A stretch of DNA of 64,000 bases from B33-G16 sp964611035 (GCA_964611035.1 CAZSWT010000005.1:28441-92440), one strand, 5' to 3'. Shown: positions 26,478 through 35,292, counted from the stretch's first letter. Notes: generated by a model from the sequence alone, not told the origin. Made by a program: numbers and translations.

Positions 26478-27271
26478 TCCTTAGAGATGTCTCTTTTAGG
26501 TATGATAGCCAGTGGTGCCTTGAAGGGATAGATTTTGAGCTTAAAAAGGGTGAGATTGTAGGGATGATAGGTCCAAACGGCTCAGGCAAAAGTACTTTGT
26601 TAAAGATTATGGATGGTCTCCTAAAGATACAGAAGGGAGAAATCCTGCTTTTTAATAAACCTATATCCAGGTATAGGAGAGGTGATATCGCAAGACATAT
26701 TGCCATGGTACCCCAGGAGGAAACCTTTAGGTTTTCTTTTTTGGTCTCCGAGGTGGTGCTTATGGGTCGGTTTTCTCATTTAGGACTCTTTCCTTTTGAG
26801 GGAAAGGAAGATCTGGAAATAGCAAATCAATCTATGAGGCTCACCGGCACCCTTAATCTGGCAACACGCTCTATTCATGAACTGTCAGGGGGAGAGAAGC
26901 AGCGGGTACTGATTGCAAGGGCATTAACCCAAAGGGCGCAAATAATCCTGTTGGATGAACCAACATCTTTCCTTGATATACGGCACAAGGTAGAGATATT
27001 TGAACTTATTTCATATTTGACCCTGACACAAGGACTCAGCGTGATCATTATTTCTCACGATATCAGTCTGGCTGCACAATATTGTCATAGAATGCTCATT
27101 TTGAATAAGGGAGGTGTTTATAAAATAGGCGAACCTGCTGAGGTGATAACTGCTGATAATATAAGTATGGTATATCAGTGCCCGGTGCTTGTTGACGAAA
27201 ACCCGATTAGTAAAACCCCTAGAATTACCATTCTTTCAAAAAGAAAAGAGAGCAAAAAGGAGATAGCATGA
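26462..27271 (+). CDS. btuD: Cobalamin ABC transporter ATP-binding protein
   Basis: This cytoplasmic ATPase powers BtuC. The 269-aa protein has Walker A GPNGSGKST (about residues 38-46), a Q-loop VPQEE, the ABC signature LSGGEKQRV (about 142-150), Walker B IILLDEPTSFLD and the switch His in IISHD. It overlaps btuC by 16 bases and exbB by 4 bases (ATGA). Siderophore transporters use the same family, so B12 specificity rests on the riboswitch. Confidence 0.94.
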   Translation: MDSELILRDVSFRYDSQWCLEGIDFELKKGEIVGMIGPNGSGKSTLLKIMDGLLKIQKGEILLFNKPISRYRRGDIARHIAMVPQEETFRFSFLVSEVVLMGRFSHLGLFPFEGKEDLEIANQSMRLTGTLNLATRSIHELSGGEKQRVLIARALTQRAQIILLDEPTSFLDIRHKVEIFELISYLTLTQGLSVIIISHDISLAAQYCHRMLILNKGGVYKIGEPAEVITADNISMVYQCPVLVDENPISKTPRITILSKRKESKKEIA

Positions 27272-27882
27272 TCAATTTATTCATTAAAGGGGGGCCTATA
27301 ATGTATCCCCTTTTGGTTTGCTCAATAATAGCCCTGACAGTGATAATTGAGCGAACGATATTCTGGATAGGTGAGGATTATAGGAGAGACCAGGCCCTGA
27401 TTAATGAAGTTTTGTCTTTAGCTGAAAAGGGCAATTGGGAAAGGGTAAGGGCAAGAATCGGAAATTCAAAGGATTTTACTGTAAGGATCCTGGTAGCAGG
27501 CATCCTCCATAGGGAGTTTAGTATAGCAAAGGCAATGGAGACAGCTGCCTCGGATGAATTAGACAGAATGAGACAGTATCTTCCCATACTTGATACAATA
27601 ATCACTGTTTCTCCTTTGTTGGGTATTTTTGGCACGGTAATTGGAATTATTCTTTCCTTTGAAATACTGGGAAGTGCAGGAATAGAGGAGCCCCAGGCAG
27701 TAACGGCTGGAATTGCCCAGGCCCTTATAACAACTGCCTCTGGATTAGGAATAGCTATTCTTTCACTCTTCCCTTTTAACTATTTTAATTCCAGGGTTGA
27801 AAAGGCGGCAACTACCATTGAAAAGTACGCTACAAGCTTGGAAATAGTTTATGAGAAGCTTAACCAGTTAAACGATACGTAA
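27268..27882 (+). CDS. exbB: ExbB-type biopolymer transport proton channel
   Basis: This is a MotA/TolQ/ExbB-family channel subunit that powers TonB. The 204-aa protein has a first helix near the N-terminus (about residues 10-28; PIMYPLLVCSIIALTVIIER) and the conserved SPLLGIFGTVIGIILSF ... AGIAQALITTASGLGIAI block (about 113-170). The start overlaps btuD in an ATGA with AAGGAG upstream. Its TAA stop lies inside the terminal repeat of mobile element B. Being in the riboswitch operon with exbD and tonB, it probably serves the B12 receptor. Confidence 0.88.
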   Translation: MINLFIKGGPIMYPLLVCSIIALTVIIERTIFWIGEDYRRDQALINEVLSLAEKGNWERVRARIGNSKDFTVRILVAGILHREFSIAKAMETAASDELDRMRQYLPILDTIITVSPLLGIFGTVIGIILSFEILGSAGIEEPQAVTAGIAQALITTASGLGIAILSLFPFNYFNSRVEKAATTIEKYATSLEIVYEKLNQLNDT

Positions 27883-28191
27883 CATTTTAGCAAATGACCC
27901 CAACGCTTCGCATCAGGGTTATACATGAAAGAAATTCTACGTAGAGCATACAGATGTCTTTTTTTGTTATGCCCTCATAAAGGCACAGGAGTGGTCCGAA
28001 TAATCGGGATTTGCCAGACGGAGATTATAATAGTAATTGTCACGTTGCCCTTCGGCCTCGAGCTCAGGGCCGGGAGGCAATAAATCCCGATTATCCGGAC
28101 CCGAGCACGGGACCTTGTTTCAAGGGCATAAAGCAAAAAAAGACATCTGTATGCTCATTCACCAGGTAATTTCAAAGAGCTAAAATGTTAC
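27879..28191. mobile_element. Nested-palindrome MITE-like element, copy B, inside the B12 operon
   Basis: The 313-bp element runs from GTAACATTTTAGC (27879-27891) to GCTAAAATGTTAC (28179-28191). A perfect 23-bp arm pair carries the T7/A7 run (27944-27966 with 28134-28156). The middle arms (27993-28012 with 28082-28101) match 19 of 20 but differ in sequence from those of copies A and C. The core CTTCGGCCTCGAGCTCAGGGCCG resembles that of copy C. The right end, inverted, equals the left end of copy A over about 47 bp with one mismatch. Flanks AACGATAC and AATAATAC match 6 of 8, a possible decayed target duplication. Confidence 0.75.
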
Positions 28192-28222
28192 AATAATACC
28201 ACAGAAAAGGAAGGAATATCCC

Positions 28223-28633
28223 GTGAAGGTTAATCTTGGGACGCAGAGAAGGGCCAGGATTGAGATTCTCCCTTTGATCGATATCGTGTTTCTTCTGCTT
28301 GTTTTTTTTATCTATGCAATGCTTTCCATGGCTATTCATAGGGGCATATCTGTCGATTTACCTATTTCTTCTTCTGCCAAAATAGAAAAAGAGCTATTAT
28401 TAGCCGTAACCATCAAAGATAGCGGTGAAATATTGGTGGATAAGAATCGGACACCCTTAAAAGATCTTGCCTGGCTTTTAAAACGTAGAGCAAAAGGGCA
28501 CAAGAGCCCAGGGATTCTCCTTTTTGCCGATAGAAAGGTTTCATGCCAGTTGTTAGTCAAGGTGTTGGATCAGATAAGAATGGCCGATATACACAGGATT
28601 TCTTTGCAGACCACGATGGAGAGCCAGCCTTGA
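28223..28633 (+). CDS. exbD: ExbD-type biopolymer transport protein
   Basis: This is the ExbD/TolR-family partner of ExbB. The 136-aa protein has a short cytoplasmic N-terminus, a membrane helix beginning LPLIDIVFLLLVFF (about residues 16-34) with the proton-carrying Asp, and a periplasmic domain. It starts with GTG preceded by AAGGA. It is separated from exbB by element B, which would be transcribed as a giant hairpin between two genes whose products must assemble together. Its TGA overlaps the proposed TTG start of tonB. Confidence 0.87.
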   Translation: MKVNLGTQRRARIEILPLIDIVFLLLVFFIYAMLSMAIHRGISVDLPISSSAKIEKELLLAVTIKDSGEILVDKNRTPLKDLAWLLKRRAKGHKSPGILLFADRKVSCQLLVKVLDQIRMADIHRISLQTTMESQP

Positions 28634-29415
28634 GTCGATCGCTCATTTTTGCTTTCTTATGTGCATTAATTCTACATTCACTTGTAGCATTGGTGGAGTT
28701 AGACGCCTTTAAGAGACCCATTTCTGTTAAGGTTCCACCAAAGACCCTGACCATGAATATAGTTGCACCACAACCTGTAAAAAAATCTTCTCTCGGTAAG
28801 AATCCATCACTTGCTGTTAAAAAGCCCATTGTAAAAAAAAGGATGACAGAAGAAAAAGTCAAATCAAAAAAGAGAATTACGCCAAAAGTTGTAAGGGAAA
28901 AAAACGTGCAGCCTGAGAGATCAGTAATGAAAGAGAAACTGCCAGAAAGGAAGGAAACCATTGATGATTTTTCACCCGCAGATTTTCCTGCAATTAAAAA
29001 AAAAGAAGATATCTTTTTAAAAGAAGATACTGTTTTTATACCTGATATGGTAGATATACCACGAGCCTCACCAAACATAAAAGATACGCCTCACAAGGTA
29101 AAGAAAGAGGACATATCTGGTTCACTTTCTGCTATTCCTATTACCTATGCCATCCCTATTTACAAGAGCAATATTTCTCCACTATACCCATTACTGGCAA
29201 GGAAAAGGGGATATCAGGGGACGGTGCTCTTAGAGGTTTTGGTAAGCAAGGATGGCAAGGCCGCCTCTATCCAGTTAGTTAGATCAAGTGGCTATGAAAT
29301 TTTAGATAGAGCTGCTATAAAGGGGGTCAGAAATTGGCTTTTTCATCCTGCAAAAAGGGGAGATGAGTTGATTGAGATGTGGGTAAAGATACCCATTCGG
29401 TTTACACTCAATTAG
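28630..29415 (+). CDS. tonB: TonB protein of the B12-uptake operon
   Basis: TonB transmits ExbBD energy to outer-membrane receptors. I place the start at TTG 28630, overlapping the exbD stop (TTGA), with GGAGAG 6-7 nt upstream, because this puts the membrane helix (about residues 4-25; SLIFAFLCALILHSLVALV) at the N-terminus. An ATG at 28543 would add 29 residues read out of exbD. After a Lys/Pro-rich linker comes the TonB C-terminal domain (about 178-261), with PLLARKRGYQGTVLLEVLV and the RSSGYEILDRAA motif. The protein has 261 aa. Confidence 0.85.
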   Translation: MSRSLIFAFLCALILHSLVALVELDAFKRPISVKVPPKTLTMNIVAPQPVKKSSLGKNPSLAVKKPIVKKRMTEEKVKSKKRITPKVVREKNVQPERSVMKEKLPERKETIDDFSPADFPAIKKKEDIFLKEDTVFIPDMVDIPRASPNIKDTPHKVKKEDISGSLSAIPITYAIPIYKSNISPLYPLLARKRGYQGTVLLEVLVSKDGKAASIQLVRSSGYEILDRAAIKGVRNWLFHPAKRGDELIEMWVKIPIRFTLN

Positions 29416-29475
29416 ATTCAAGGTTCAAACAAGAATCAGCTATACAATCGATATACTTTTTAGCCGAGCTTAGAT

Positions 29476-31659
29476 TTGGATAAGACCGCCTTCAAGATCT
29501 ATCTTATCACTCTGGTTTTAAGCCCTCTCCTTTTTGGGGCTGTCCATACCTACGCCTATACAATCATGTCTCTGGGGGTATTGGTCGGTGGCCTTTTATT
29601 AGTGATAAAGAATATACAAAAAGACCCTAAAAACAAGGCATACAAGGTTCAATTCCCACGCACTAGCCTTAATTTTGCCTTTTTAATCCTTTTAATCTTC
29701 CTTGTTTTCCAGGTCATTCCATTGCCTGATTTTCTTTTAGAATTTTTATCGCCTGAGGCGATGGTTGTTGCGTGGAAATCGTTACCTGCCTCAACCACCC
29801 TCATTTCAGAAAGCCCTGCCAGAGACTGGTTTTCTCTCTCACCATATTATTACCCTGTCCGCATGTCCATAATACGATGGACTGTTTATGTGCTCTTTTT
29901 TCTTGGCTTAACCCAGGTGCTCAATTCCCAAAGGAGAATTGAGCTCACAATCTTTTTGATATTGATAACAGCTTGTTTTGAGGCCCTCTACGGCCTGGCA
30001 GAGGCCTATTCAGGGTCTGGGCATATCTGGTGGTTCAAAAAAATGCCGCATTGTTTAGATGTAACCGGGACCTATATTAACCGAAATCACCTCGCAGGAT
30101 TGATGGAGATGTGCGTGCTTTTGGCCGCTGCCTATGCAGGTGCATTCTCGGCTAGAAAGAAAAAGCGACAGATTATTTCAGACCATAAGGCCAGCCTAAG
30201 GGGCAGGCTTTCACAATTCCTATCCGGGGAACAACGATTCAATAAAAGAATTTTGATACTCTTTGCCGGTGCAGTGATAGGTATCGGAATTGTTTTCTCT
30301 GCCTCTCGGGGCGGCATGATATCGGCAGCAGGGGCCATGTTGTGCATGAGTTTGTTTTTCATTTGTAGGAAAAATCATCGCAGAAAGGGATTTATCATAC
30401 TTTTTCTGTTTTTCATTACATCAGTTTATGCTCTTCATATCGGCGCTGAGTATCCGATAGGGCGGTTTAAATACTTTGATGTAGATTTTAAGGATAGGGT
30501 CAGGTTAGCTCAAAAAACAATGGATATGTTTGATGATTACAAAGTAACAGGTATAGGGGTTGGGAATTTTCAGTACGCCTATCCCAAATATCAGGCCTCT
30601 GAAGATAAAAACGTCTTTATACGACATGCACACAATGACTGGGCCCAATTTTTGGCTGAAGCAGGAATCATAGGTTTTTGCCTATTCTTGGCTGGAATAT
30701 TTTATTATGTTTATCAGACACTAAGGTTGTGGAGAAAAAGGACTGATCCCTTTGCAATCTGCCTCGGGGTTGCCCCTTTAGCTGTTATGACTGCCATGGC
30801 GATTCACTCCTATTCTGATTTCAATCTTCATATTCCTGCCAACTGTCTGATGCTTATAGCCATCATGGCCATTGGATATAGTGCTCTTCATCTGGAGAGG
30901 CATCATGGACGAGATAAAACCCTGTACCGTTACCATACCATACATTTAAAATATAAAGGGGTTTTAGCCTTGCTTTTGGTTCTGGGGCTTATTATCTGGA
31001 ATGGTATCTGGACTATCAGACATTTTATGGCCGAGGCCTACTGTAATACTGTTACCAACTCAACCCTGAATAGAGATCAACACCCACCCTTGGAAGAAAT
31101 CAAGGAGGCCATTAGAAAGGACAGATGGAATGCGGAGTATTGGTATAAACTAGCGAGGAAATTAAGGAAAAACAGAGACAGCAAGAGGGGAAATCTTGAA
31201 GTTGATGATGAAGAGCGCCACAGATATCAGATGGAAATCATCGGGGCCATGGAGGAGGCTGTGCGGTTGAATCCTTTTAGCGCAGGATATCATATACGGC
31301 TGGGATGGGAATATGCCTACCTTTGGAAAGATCCAGATTACCGCCACAGATGGCTGCCAGCAGCAGATTTATCTATGGAAAGGGCGACCTATTTTGCAGG
31401 CGAGAAAAATCCCTATCTTCATGTGCATTTGGGAAATTATTGGACATTTCGATCAAAGACAATTAATCCTGCTAAGCCTGAATGGGAGACCGCCTGGACC
31501 AAGGCCTGCTGGCATTATAAGAAGGCCCAGAGCCTGGAAAAAAGGAAGAGATTGTCAGGTACTATAATGAAATATGTATGGAAATACTATCCTGACAAGG
31601 AATTTGTCAGCAAGGTCTTGCTCACTGAAAACCAAAGTCTTTTAGATGAGATGAAATAA
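29476..31659 (+). CDS. O-antigen ligase / polymerase family membrane protein
   Basis: This large inner-membrane glycan polymerase or ligase is Wzy/WaaL-like. The protein (up to 727 aa) has about a dozen membrane helices. A large periplasmic loop contains the family patch NRNHLAGLMEM (about 198) and a second patch HAHNDWAQFLAEAGIIGF (about 385-402), both typical of the Wzy_C/O-antigen ligase superfamily. The C-terminal 190 residues are soluble and TPR-like. The start is uncertain: TTG 29476 gives the usual short N-terminus before helix 1, but the ribosome site is poor. It precedes genes for exopolysaccharide export, so it probably polymerises or transfers that polymer. Confidence 0.8.
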   Translation: MDKTAFKIYLITLVLSPLLFGAVHTYAYTIMSLGVLVGGLLLVIKNIQKDPKNKAYKVQFPRTSLNFAFLILLIFLVFQVIPLPDFLLEFLSPEAMVVAWKSLPASTTLISESPARDWFSLSPYYYPVRMSIIRWTVYVLFFLGLTQVLNSQRRIELTIFLILITACFEALYGLAEAYSGSGHIWWFKKMPHCLDVTGTYINRNHLAGLMEMCVLLAAAYAGAFSARKKKRQIISDHKASLRGRLSQFLSGEQRFNKRILILFAGAVIGIGIVFSASRGGMISAAGAMLCMSLFFICRKNHRRKGFIILFLFFITSVYALHIGAEYPIGRFKYFDVDFKDRVRLAQKTMDMFDDYKVTGIGVGNFQYAYPKYQASEDKNVFIRHAHNDWAQFLAEAGIIGFCLFLAGIFYYVYQTLRLWRKRTDPFAICLGVAPLAVMTAMAIHSYSDFNLHIPANCLMLIAIMAIGYSALHLERHHGRDKTLYRYHTIHLKYKGVLALLLVLGLIIWNGIWTIRHFMAEAYCNTVTNSTLNRDQHPPLEEIKEAIRKDRWNAEYWYKLARKLRKNRDSKRGNLEVDDEERHRYQMEIIGAMEEAVRLNPFSAGYHIRLGWEYAYLWKDPDYRHRWLPAADLSMERATYFAGEKNPYLHVHLGNYWTFRSKTINPAKPEWETAWTKACWHYKKAQSLEKRKRLSGTIMKYVWKYYPDKEFVSKVLLTENQSLLDEMK

Positions 31660-31841
31660 AAGATCGCTCGATCGATGGTTCAAAAAGCATAGCCTATAAT
31701 CACTTTTAATGATGTTATTTTATTTTTTCATTATTAGACCAATGCTGGGCTCTATCTATATTATTTAGCTGCGTAAATGTATGTAGGGCAAATTCTTGCG
31801 AGATAATGGGAAAAAATTCTAAAAAAATCAGATAAATACCA

Positions 31842-31863
31842 ATACCATTTTTCTCTATGGTAT
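31842..31863. promoter_or_regulatory. Inverted repeat ATACCAT-N8-ATGGTAT
   Basis: A perfect 7-bp inverted repeat with an 8-nt spacer lies about 40 bp before the start of the next gene. It could be a repressor operator or a short mRNA hairpin. The surrounding 31660-31895 stretch is AT-rich and otherwise featureless apart from the AGGAGGT ribosome site. Confidence 0.35.
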
Positions 31864-31904
31864 AGTATTAAGAGAGAAGTGTAATTTTTTAGGAGGTGTG
31901 TGCT

Positions 31905-32504
31905 ATGAAAAAGTTTCTAAAGGATAAAAGACGTTTTGTATGTGTAGGCACTTTTTTAGCGATTACTTTTTTAGCTGTACCGGTTATGGCTGCGAAAATA
32001 ACTCCAGAAGACAAGCTTCGGAAGGCTGAAGAATTATCAATCAAGGCCTCTGAAATGGCAACTAAGGCCAAGGTGTCTTATAATGTAGGGCTTGCTAAAA
32101 AATCTCTGGAACTCGCTAATCAGGCCACATATCTTGTCTTAGAGGTAGTTACTGAGGCACAAAAGAAAGATGATCCTGCGCTGGCACAGGCGGCAATAAA
32201 TACAGCCAATAGTGTTAGAAAAGCCATTACTCAAATCATAGCTGCAGCCACATTTATTTCCCAGATCAGTGAAGACCCAAAAACCATCGCTGATGTCAAA
32301 GAGATTTTGAAGAAGGCTAATAATGCCAAAGAACTGAATAATAAGGCCATTCAGGTAGTCCGCTCATCCTTGGTTGAACCTGGTGAAAAGGTAGCATCAG
32401 AAAAGGGAGCACCTAAAGCAGAACCACCAGACACAGAAACTACTGAGATTGAGGCCTACCAGCAAATTGAGGTCTACCAGCAAGAGGTTAGCCCTTCTCA
32501 ATGA
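31905..32504 (+). CDS. Small secreted helical protein of unknown function
   Basis: The 199-aa protein starts at ATG 31905, 6 nt after AGGAGGT (an upstream GTG frame is less likely). It has a basic N-terminus, a signal peptide ending about VPVMA-AK (residue 29), and a predicted all-helical body rich in Ala, Lys and Glu (LRKAEELSIKASEMATKAK, then KKANNAKELNNKAIQVV). The C-terminal tail is acidic with a duplicated short motif EAYQQIEVYQQEV. I recognise no family. It sits between the O-antigen ligase and an outer-membrane barrel gene, so an extracellular or periplasmic role in exopolysaccharide handling is plausible but unproven. Confidence 0.6.
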   Translation: MKKFLKDKRRFVCVGTFLAITFLAVPVMAAKITPEDKLRKAEELSIKASEMATKAKVSYNVGLAKKSLELANQATYLVLEVVTEAQKKDDPALAQAAINTANSVRKAITQIIAAATFISQISEDPKTIADVKEILKKANNAKELNNKAIQVVRSSLVEPGEKVASEKGAPKAEPPDTETTEIEAYQQIEVYQQEVSPSQ

Positions 32505-32550
32505 TTGATATGATAACCTAAAAGGCCCGCTTACTTAAAGGAGTTGATCT

Positions 32551-33774
32551 ATGAAAAGAGGAATTTTCATTGTTGGTTTTGGAGTGAGCATTTTGATGCT
32601 TCTATTTTCACAGGTAATGGCTCAGGGAGGTAGAATCCGTTTTAATAATTTGAAGGTGATCCCTGGCATTACACTTCAGGAGATCTATGATGATAATATA
32701 TACCGGGGTAGTGGGTCCAATAATACTACCGAGGTCGAAGAGTCTGATTTGATTACCCATATCATGCCCTCCTTAGGCCTCGATTATAACCTTCATGAAA
32801 GGGGCAATGTATCCTTTCACTACTCAGGTGACCTTGCCAAATACAATGATAATGACAGTAATGACTGGCAAACACATAAAGGTGAATTTAATGTCAACTA
32901 TCAAGCACCTGGCGGAATTATACTTGATATAAGCACTATTCATATTGATGCAGAGGATCCCTATGGTAATCCCGAGCTGTATAGAATCGGTTTAAAGACA
33001 GAACGACGAGGCAATGATCTAAAGGCAAAGATAGCCTATGGCTTTGGTAATAGATTTCAGATCCTGGCGTACTATAATTATTATAAACAGGATTATGATC
33101 TCCTAAGGGACTATACTCAGGATTGGGATATCACCGAATTTGGTGCAGGATTCCAGATGAGGTTACTCCCCAAGACATGGGCTTTTTTCCGATATTATTT
33201 TGGTGAGAGGGATTATTTTACCCATCCTGCTGGAACGGGCGTAACCGAGTCCAATGATTCCGATTTTGACTGGAAGCGTGTAAACTTCGGTCTCACGTGG
33301 GAAACGGGAGCCAAGCTGGGGGGTGAGCTGAACTTTGGGTATCAATTGATGGATTATGAGAATACGGCTGATGTGGGAGGTGACAGATATGATGCTAAGG
33401 ACACCTGGATTGCAGCAACATCAATTACTTATACAGCAACACCCACCATAGGACTTGCCCTAAGTCTCACAAGAGCAATAAGGGAGACGGGCTCCGGTGA
33501 TAATGAATATTTTGAGGACACTGGTATAGGAGTAAACATGAAGAAAGTGATCAAGTCAAAATTTATTCTGACTGTGGGTGGTGTTTATAGCGTAAATGAT
33601 TATAACATACCCCGGGAAGATGATATTTACAGGCTCGATGCAGGTCTTGACTATCAGATTCGAGAGAGGCTGACCGCAGGTGTAGGGTATAGATATGAGA
33701 AAAAAGATTCAAACTATAGTGAAAATAGCTATACCAATACCCAGTTTATAATTTTATTAAGTGCCGTGTACTAA
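32551..33774 (+). CDS. Outer-membrane beta-barrel protein of the exopolysaccharide cluster
   Basis: The 407-aa protein has a signal peptide (about residues 1-24, ending VMAQ) followed by many alternating amphipathic strands rich in Tyr, Asn and Asp. It ends ILLSAVY with an aromatic C-terminus, so it should form an outer-membrane barrel. The opening KVIPGITLQEIYDDNIYR resembles the barrels encoded in exopolysaccharide loci of many Deltaproteobacteria (putative beta-barrel porin family). It is 46 bp downstream of the small helical secreted protein with a good GGAG site. It may be a secretion pore or structural porin for the polymer. Confidence 0.75.
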   Translation: MKRGIFIVGFGVSILMLLFSQVMAQGGRIRFNNLKVIPGITLQEIYDDNIYRGSGSNNTTEVEESDLITHIMPSLGLDYNLHERGNVSFHYSGDLAKYNDNDSNDWQTHKGEFNVNYQAPGGIILDISTIHIDAEDPYGNPELYRIGLKTERRGNDLKAKIAYGFGNRFQILAYYNYYKQDYDLLRDYTQDWDITEFGAGFQMRLLPKTWAFFRYYFGERDYFTHPAGTGVTESNDSDFDWKRVNFGLTWETGAKLGGELNFGYQLMDYENTADVGGDRYDAKDTWIAATSITYTATPTIGLALSLTRAIRETGSGDNEYFEDTGIGVNMKKVIKSKFILTVGGVYSVNDYNIPREDDIYRLDAGLDYQIRERLTAGVGYRYEKKDSNYSENSYTNTQFIILLSAVY

Positions 33775-33788
33775 ACAAAGGAGAAGCT

Positions 33789-33871
33789 AGATTTTTCCTT
33801 TGAGAGAAAAATCTTGTAAGCCTGGTGTGCAAAATCTTGTCAGAAAAAAAGGTGTCTATAACCCCTTTTTT
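33789..33871 (+). terminator. Two terminator-like hairpins after the beta-barrel gene
   Basis: AGATTTTT/AAAAATCT (33789-33796 with 33807-33814), then AAAAAAGG/CCTTTTTT (33845-33852 with 33864-33871). The second ends in a T-run in the plus direction and could terminate transcription. Confidence 0.5.
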
Positions 33872-33970
33872 GATCCATATTACCTTACAGTTGTAATCAT
33901 ATCTTTGTGAGGAACAACAAGTGATTTATTCTTGCACTTATACTATAGAGATATTAGGAATTACTGATTG

Positions 33971-34139
33971 CTTCGATTCGCAAACACGGTGATGTATTTT
34001 AACGACTTATTTCAGCAATGTTGCTCACTCCATTCGGCTTGAGTCGTTCGACCTGGAGGCCATTCGGCTCCGAGCTCATGGCCGAAAGCAGCAATAAGTC
34101 TTGAGTAAATAAGTTCGTCATCGAACTTATGAATCGAAG
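33971..34139. repeat. Palindromic element D with shared core
   Basis: This 169-bp imperfect palindrome has outer arms CTTCGATTC/GAATCGAAG (33971-33979 with 34131-34139) and inner arms GACTTATT/AATAAGTC (34004-34011 with 34093-34100). The centre (about 34034-34088) carries a block that in inverted orientation matches the core of element C, including GGCCTCCAGGTCGAACGACTC. It lacks the GTAAC termini and the T7/A7 arms of A-C, so it is a relative sharing only the core. It lies just before the wza gene. Confidence 0.55.
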
Positions 34140-34215
34140 GGCTAAGTGATACACTGCCCTTTTTCTTTAAGATGGATGATTTGTGCAGAATACAATTGAT
34201 GAAAAAGAACTTTAT

Positions 34216-35292
34216 ATGATAAAAAACCTACCCCGTTTACGTCTTATTATGACCATCGCAATAGTCCTCTTTATTTCTGCCTGTAGCGTTGGAGGAGAAG
34301 TTGTAAAGGTAACCACAGTTCAAGAGGGATCCTATACCGGGCTCAAAAAGGAGGATATAGCACATCTCGATGAAATCAAGAGAGCGCGAGTCGATAAGAA
34401 CATCGATAGCAACCTTAGGACTGTAATAGAGGAGACCAAGCATTTCTCTGTTGCCCAATACCTCTTAGAGCATCCTGAGGCAAGAGGTTCCGCAGGAGGT
34501 GACTACAGAGTGGGGGGTTACGATGTGCTGAGTATTGTCGTGTATGAAGAAAAAGATCTCTCCAGGGGAGCAGTGAGGGTATCGGCGGATGGATTCATTT
34601 CATTTCCCTTAATAGGGCGTATCAAGGTAGATGATCTTACCACCTCGGAAATCGAAAAACTGATATCCCGCAAATTGGCCGAAGAGCAATATCTGTTAGA
34701 TGCCTATGTCTCTGTCATGGTGATCGGATACAACAGCAGGCATTTTTTGGTACTTGGAGCTGTGAAAAATCCTGGTAGTTATTCCCTCAAGGCCCAAGAG
34801 TGTGTTCTAGATGCCATTTCAAGGGCAGGGGGGGTTAAGAGGGCAAGAGAGGTTTATGGAGAACAGGCAGGAAAGAAAGGTATGATCATCCGCACGGAAA
34901 ATCTAAATACAGATCATGCACGCAAAATTGTCATCAATTTAGATCTTGAGGGCCTTCTAAAAGGAAGAGACCAGATTTCCAATATATTTATGGTAAACAA
35001 GGATGTGCTCTTTATCCCAACGGCCGAGCATTTTTATATCATAGGCGAGGTCATAAGACCAGGGTCTTATTCTATTGCCGACAAGGAGATTACTCTCGTA
35101 GAAGCGATCAGTATAGCTGGTGGATTCACGCGCATTGCAGCACGTAATCGAACTCGGATTATTCGTGTTGAGGACGGGGTAGAAAAGATCATAGAGATAA
35201 AGGTGGATGCCATTACTGATGCAGGGAAAAAGATACAGGATGTCCCTATTAAACCGGGAGATGTGATCGTAGTACCTGAGAGCTTTTTTTGA
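34216..35292 (+). CDS. wza: Polysaccharide export outer-membrane lipoprotein (Wza/OPX family)
   Basis: This is the outer-membrane channel for exopolysaccharide export. From ATG 34216 it has 358 aa with a lipobox ISAC (Cys23). A Poly_export domain (about residues 100-180; YRVGGYDVLSIVVYEEKDLS and VSADGFISFPLIGRIKV) is followed by two SLBB domains (about 180-260 and 275-345; FLVLGAVKNPGSYSL and FYIIGEVIRPGSYSI). A GTG at 34183 would add 11 residues. It overlaps wzc by one base (TGATG), which supports a shared export complex. Confidence 0.88.
   Translation: MIKNLPRLRLIMTIAIVLFISACSVGGEVVKVTTVQEGSYTGLKKEDIAHLDEIKRARVDKNIDSNLRTVIEETKHFSVAQYLLEHPEARGSAGGDYRVGGYDVLSIVVYEEKDLSRGAVRVSADGFISFPLIGRIKVDDLTTSEIEKLISRKLAEEQYLLDAYVSVMVIGYNSRHFLVLGAVKNPGSYSLKAQECVLDAISRAGGVKRAREVYGEQAGKKGMIIRTENLNTDHARKIVINLDLEGLLKGRDQISNIFMVNKDVLFIPTAEHFYIIGEVIRPGSYSIADKEITLVEAISIAGGFTRIAARNRTRIIRVEDGVEKIIEIKVDAITDAGKKIQDVPIKPGDVIVVPESFF

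Noticed and set aside
20357..28191. Elements A and B as ends of a composite transposon carrying lgt to exbB
   Set aside because: Copy A has its own 8-bp direct repeat and copy B has its own two ends, so each looks like an independent insertion; the genes between are housekeeping or operon-linked.
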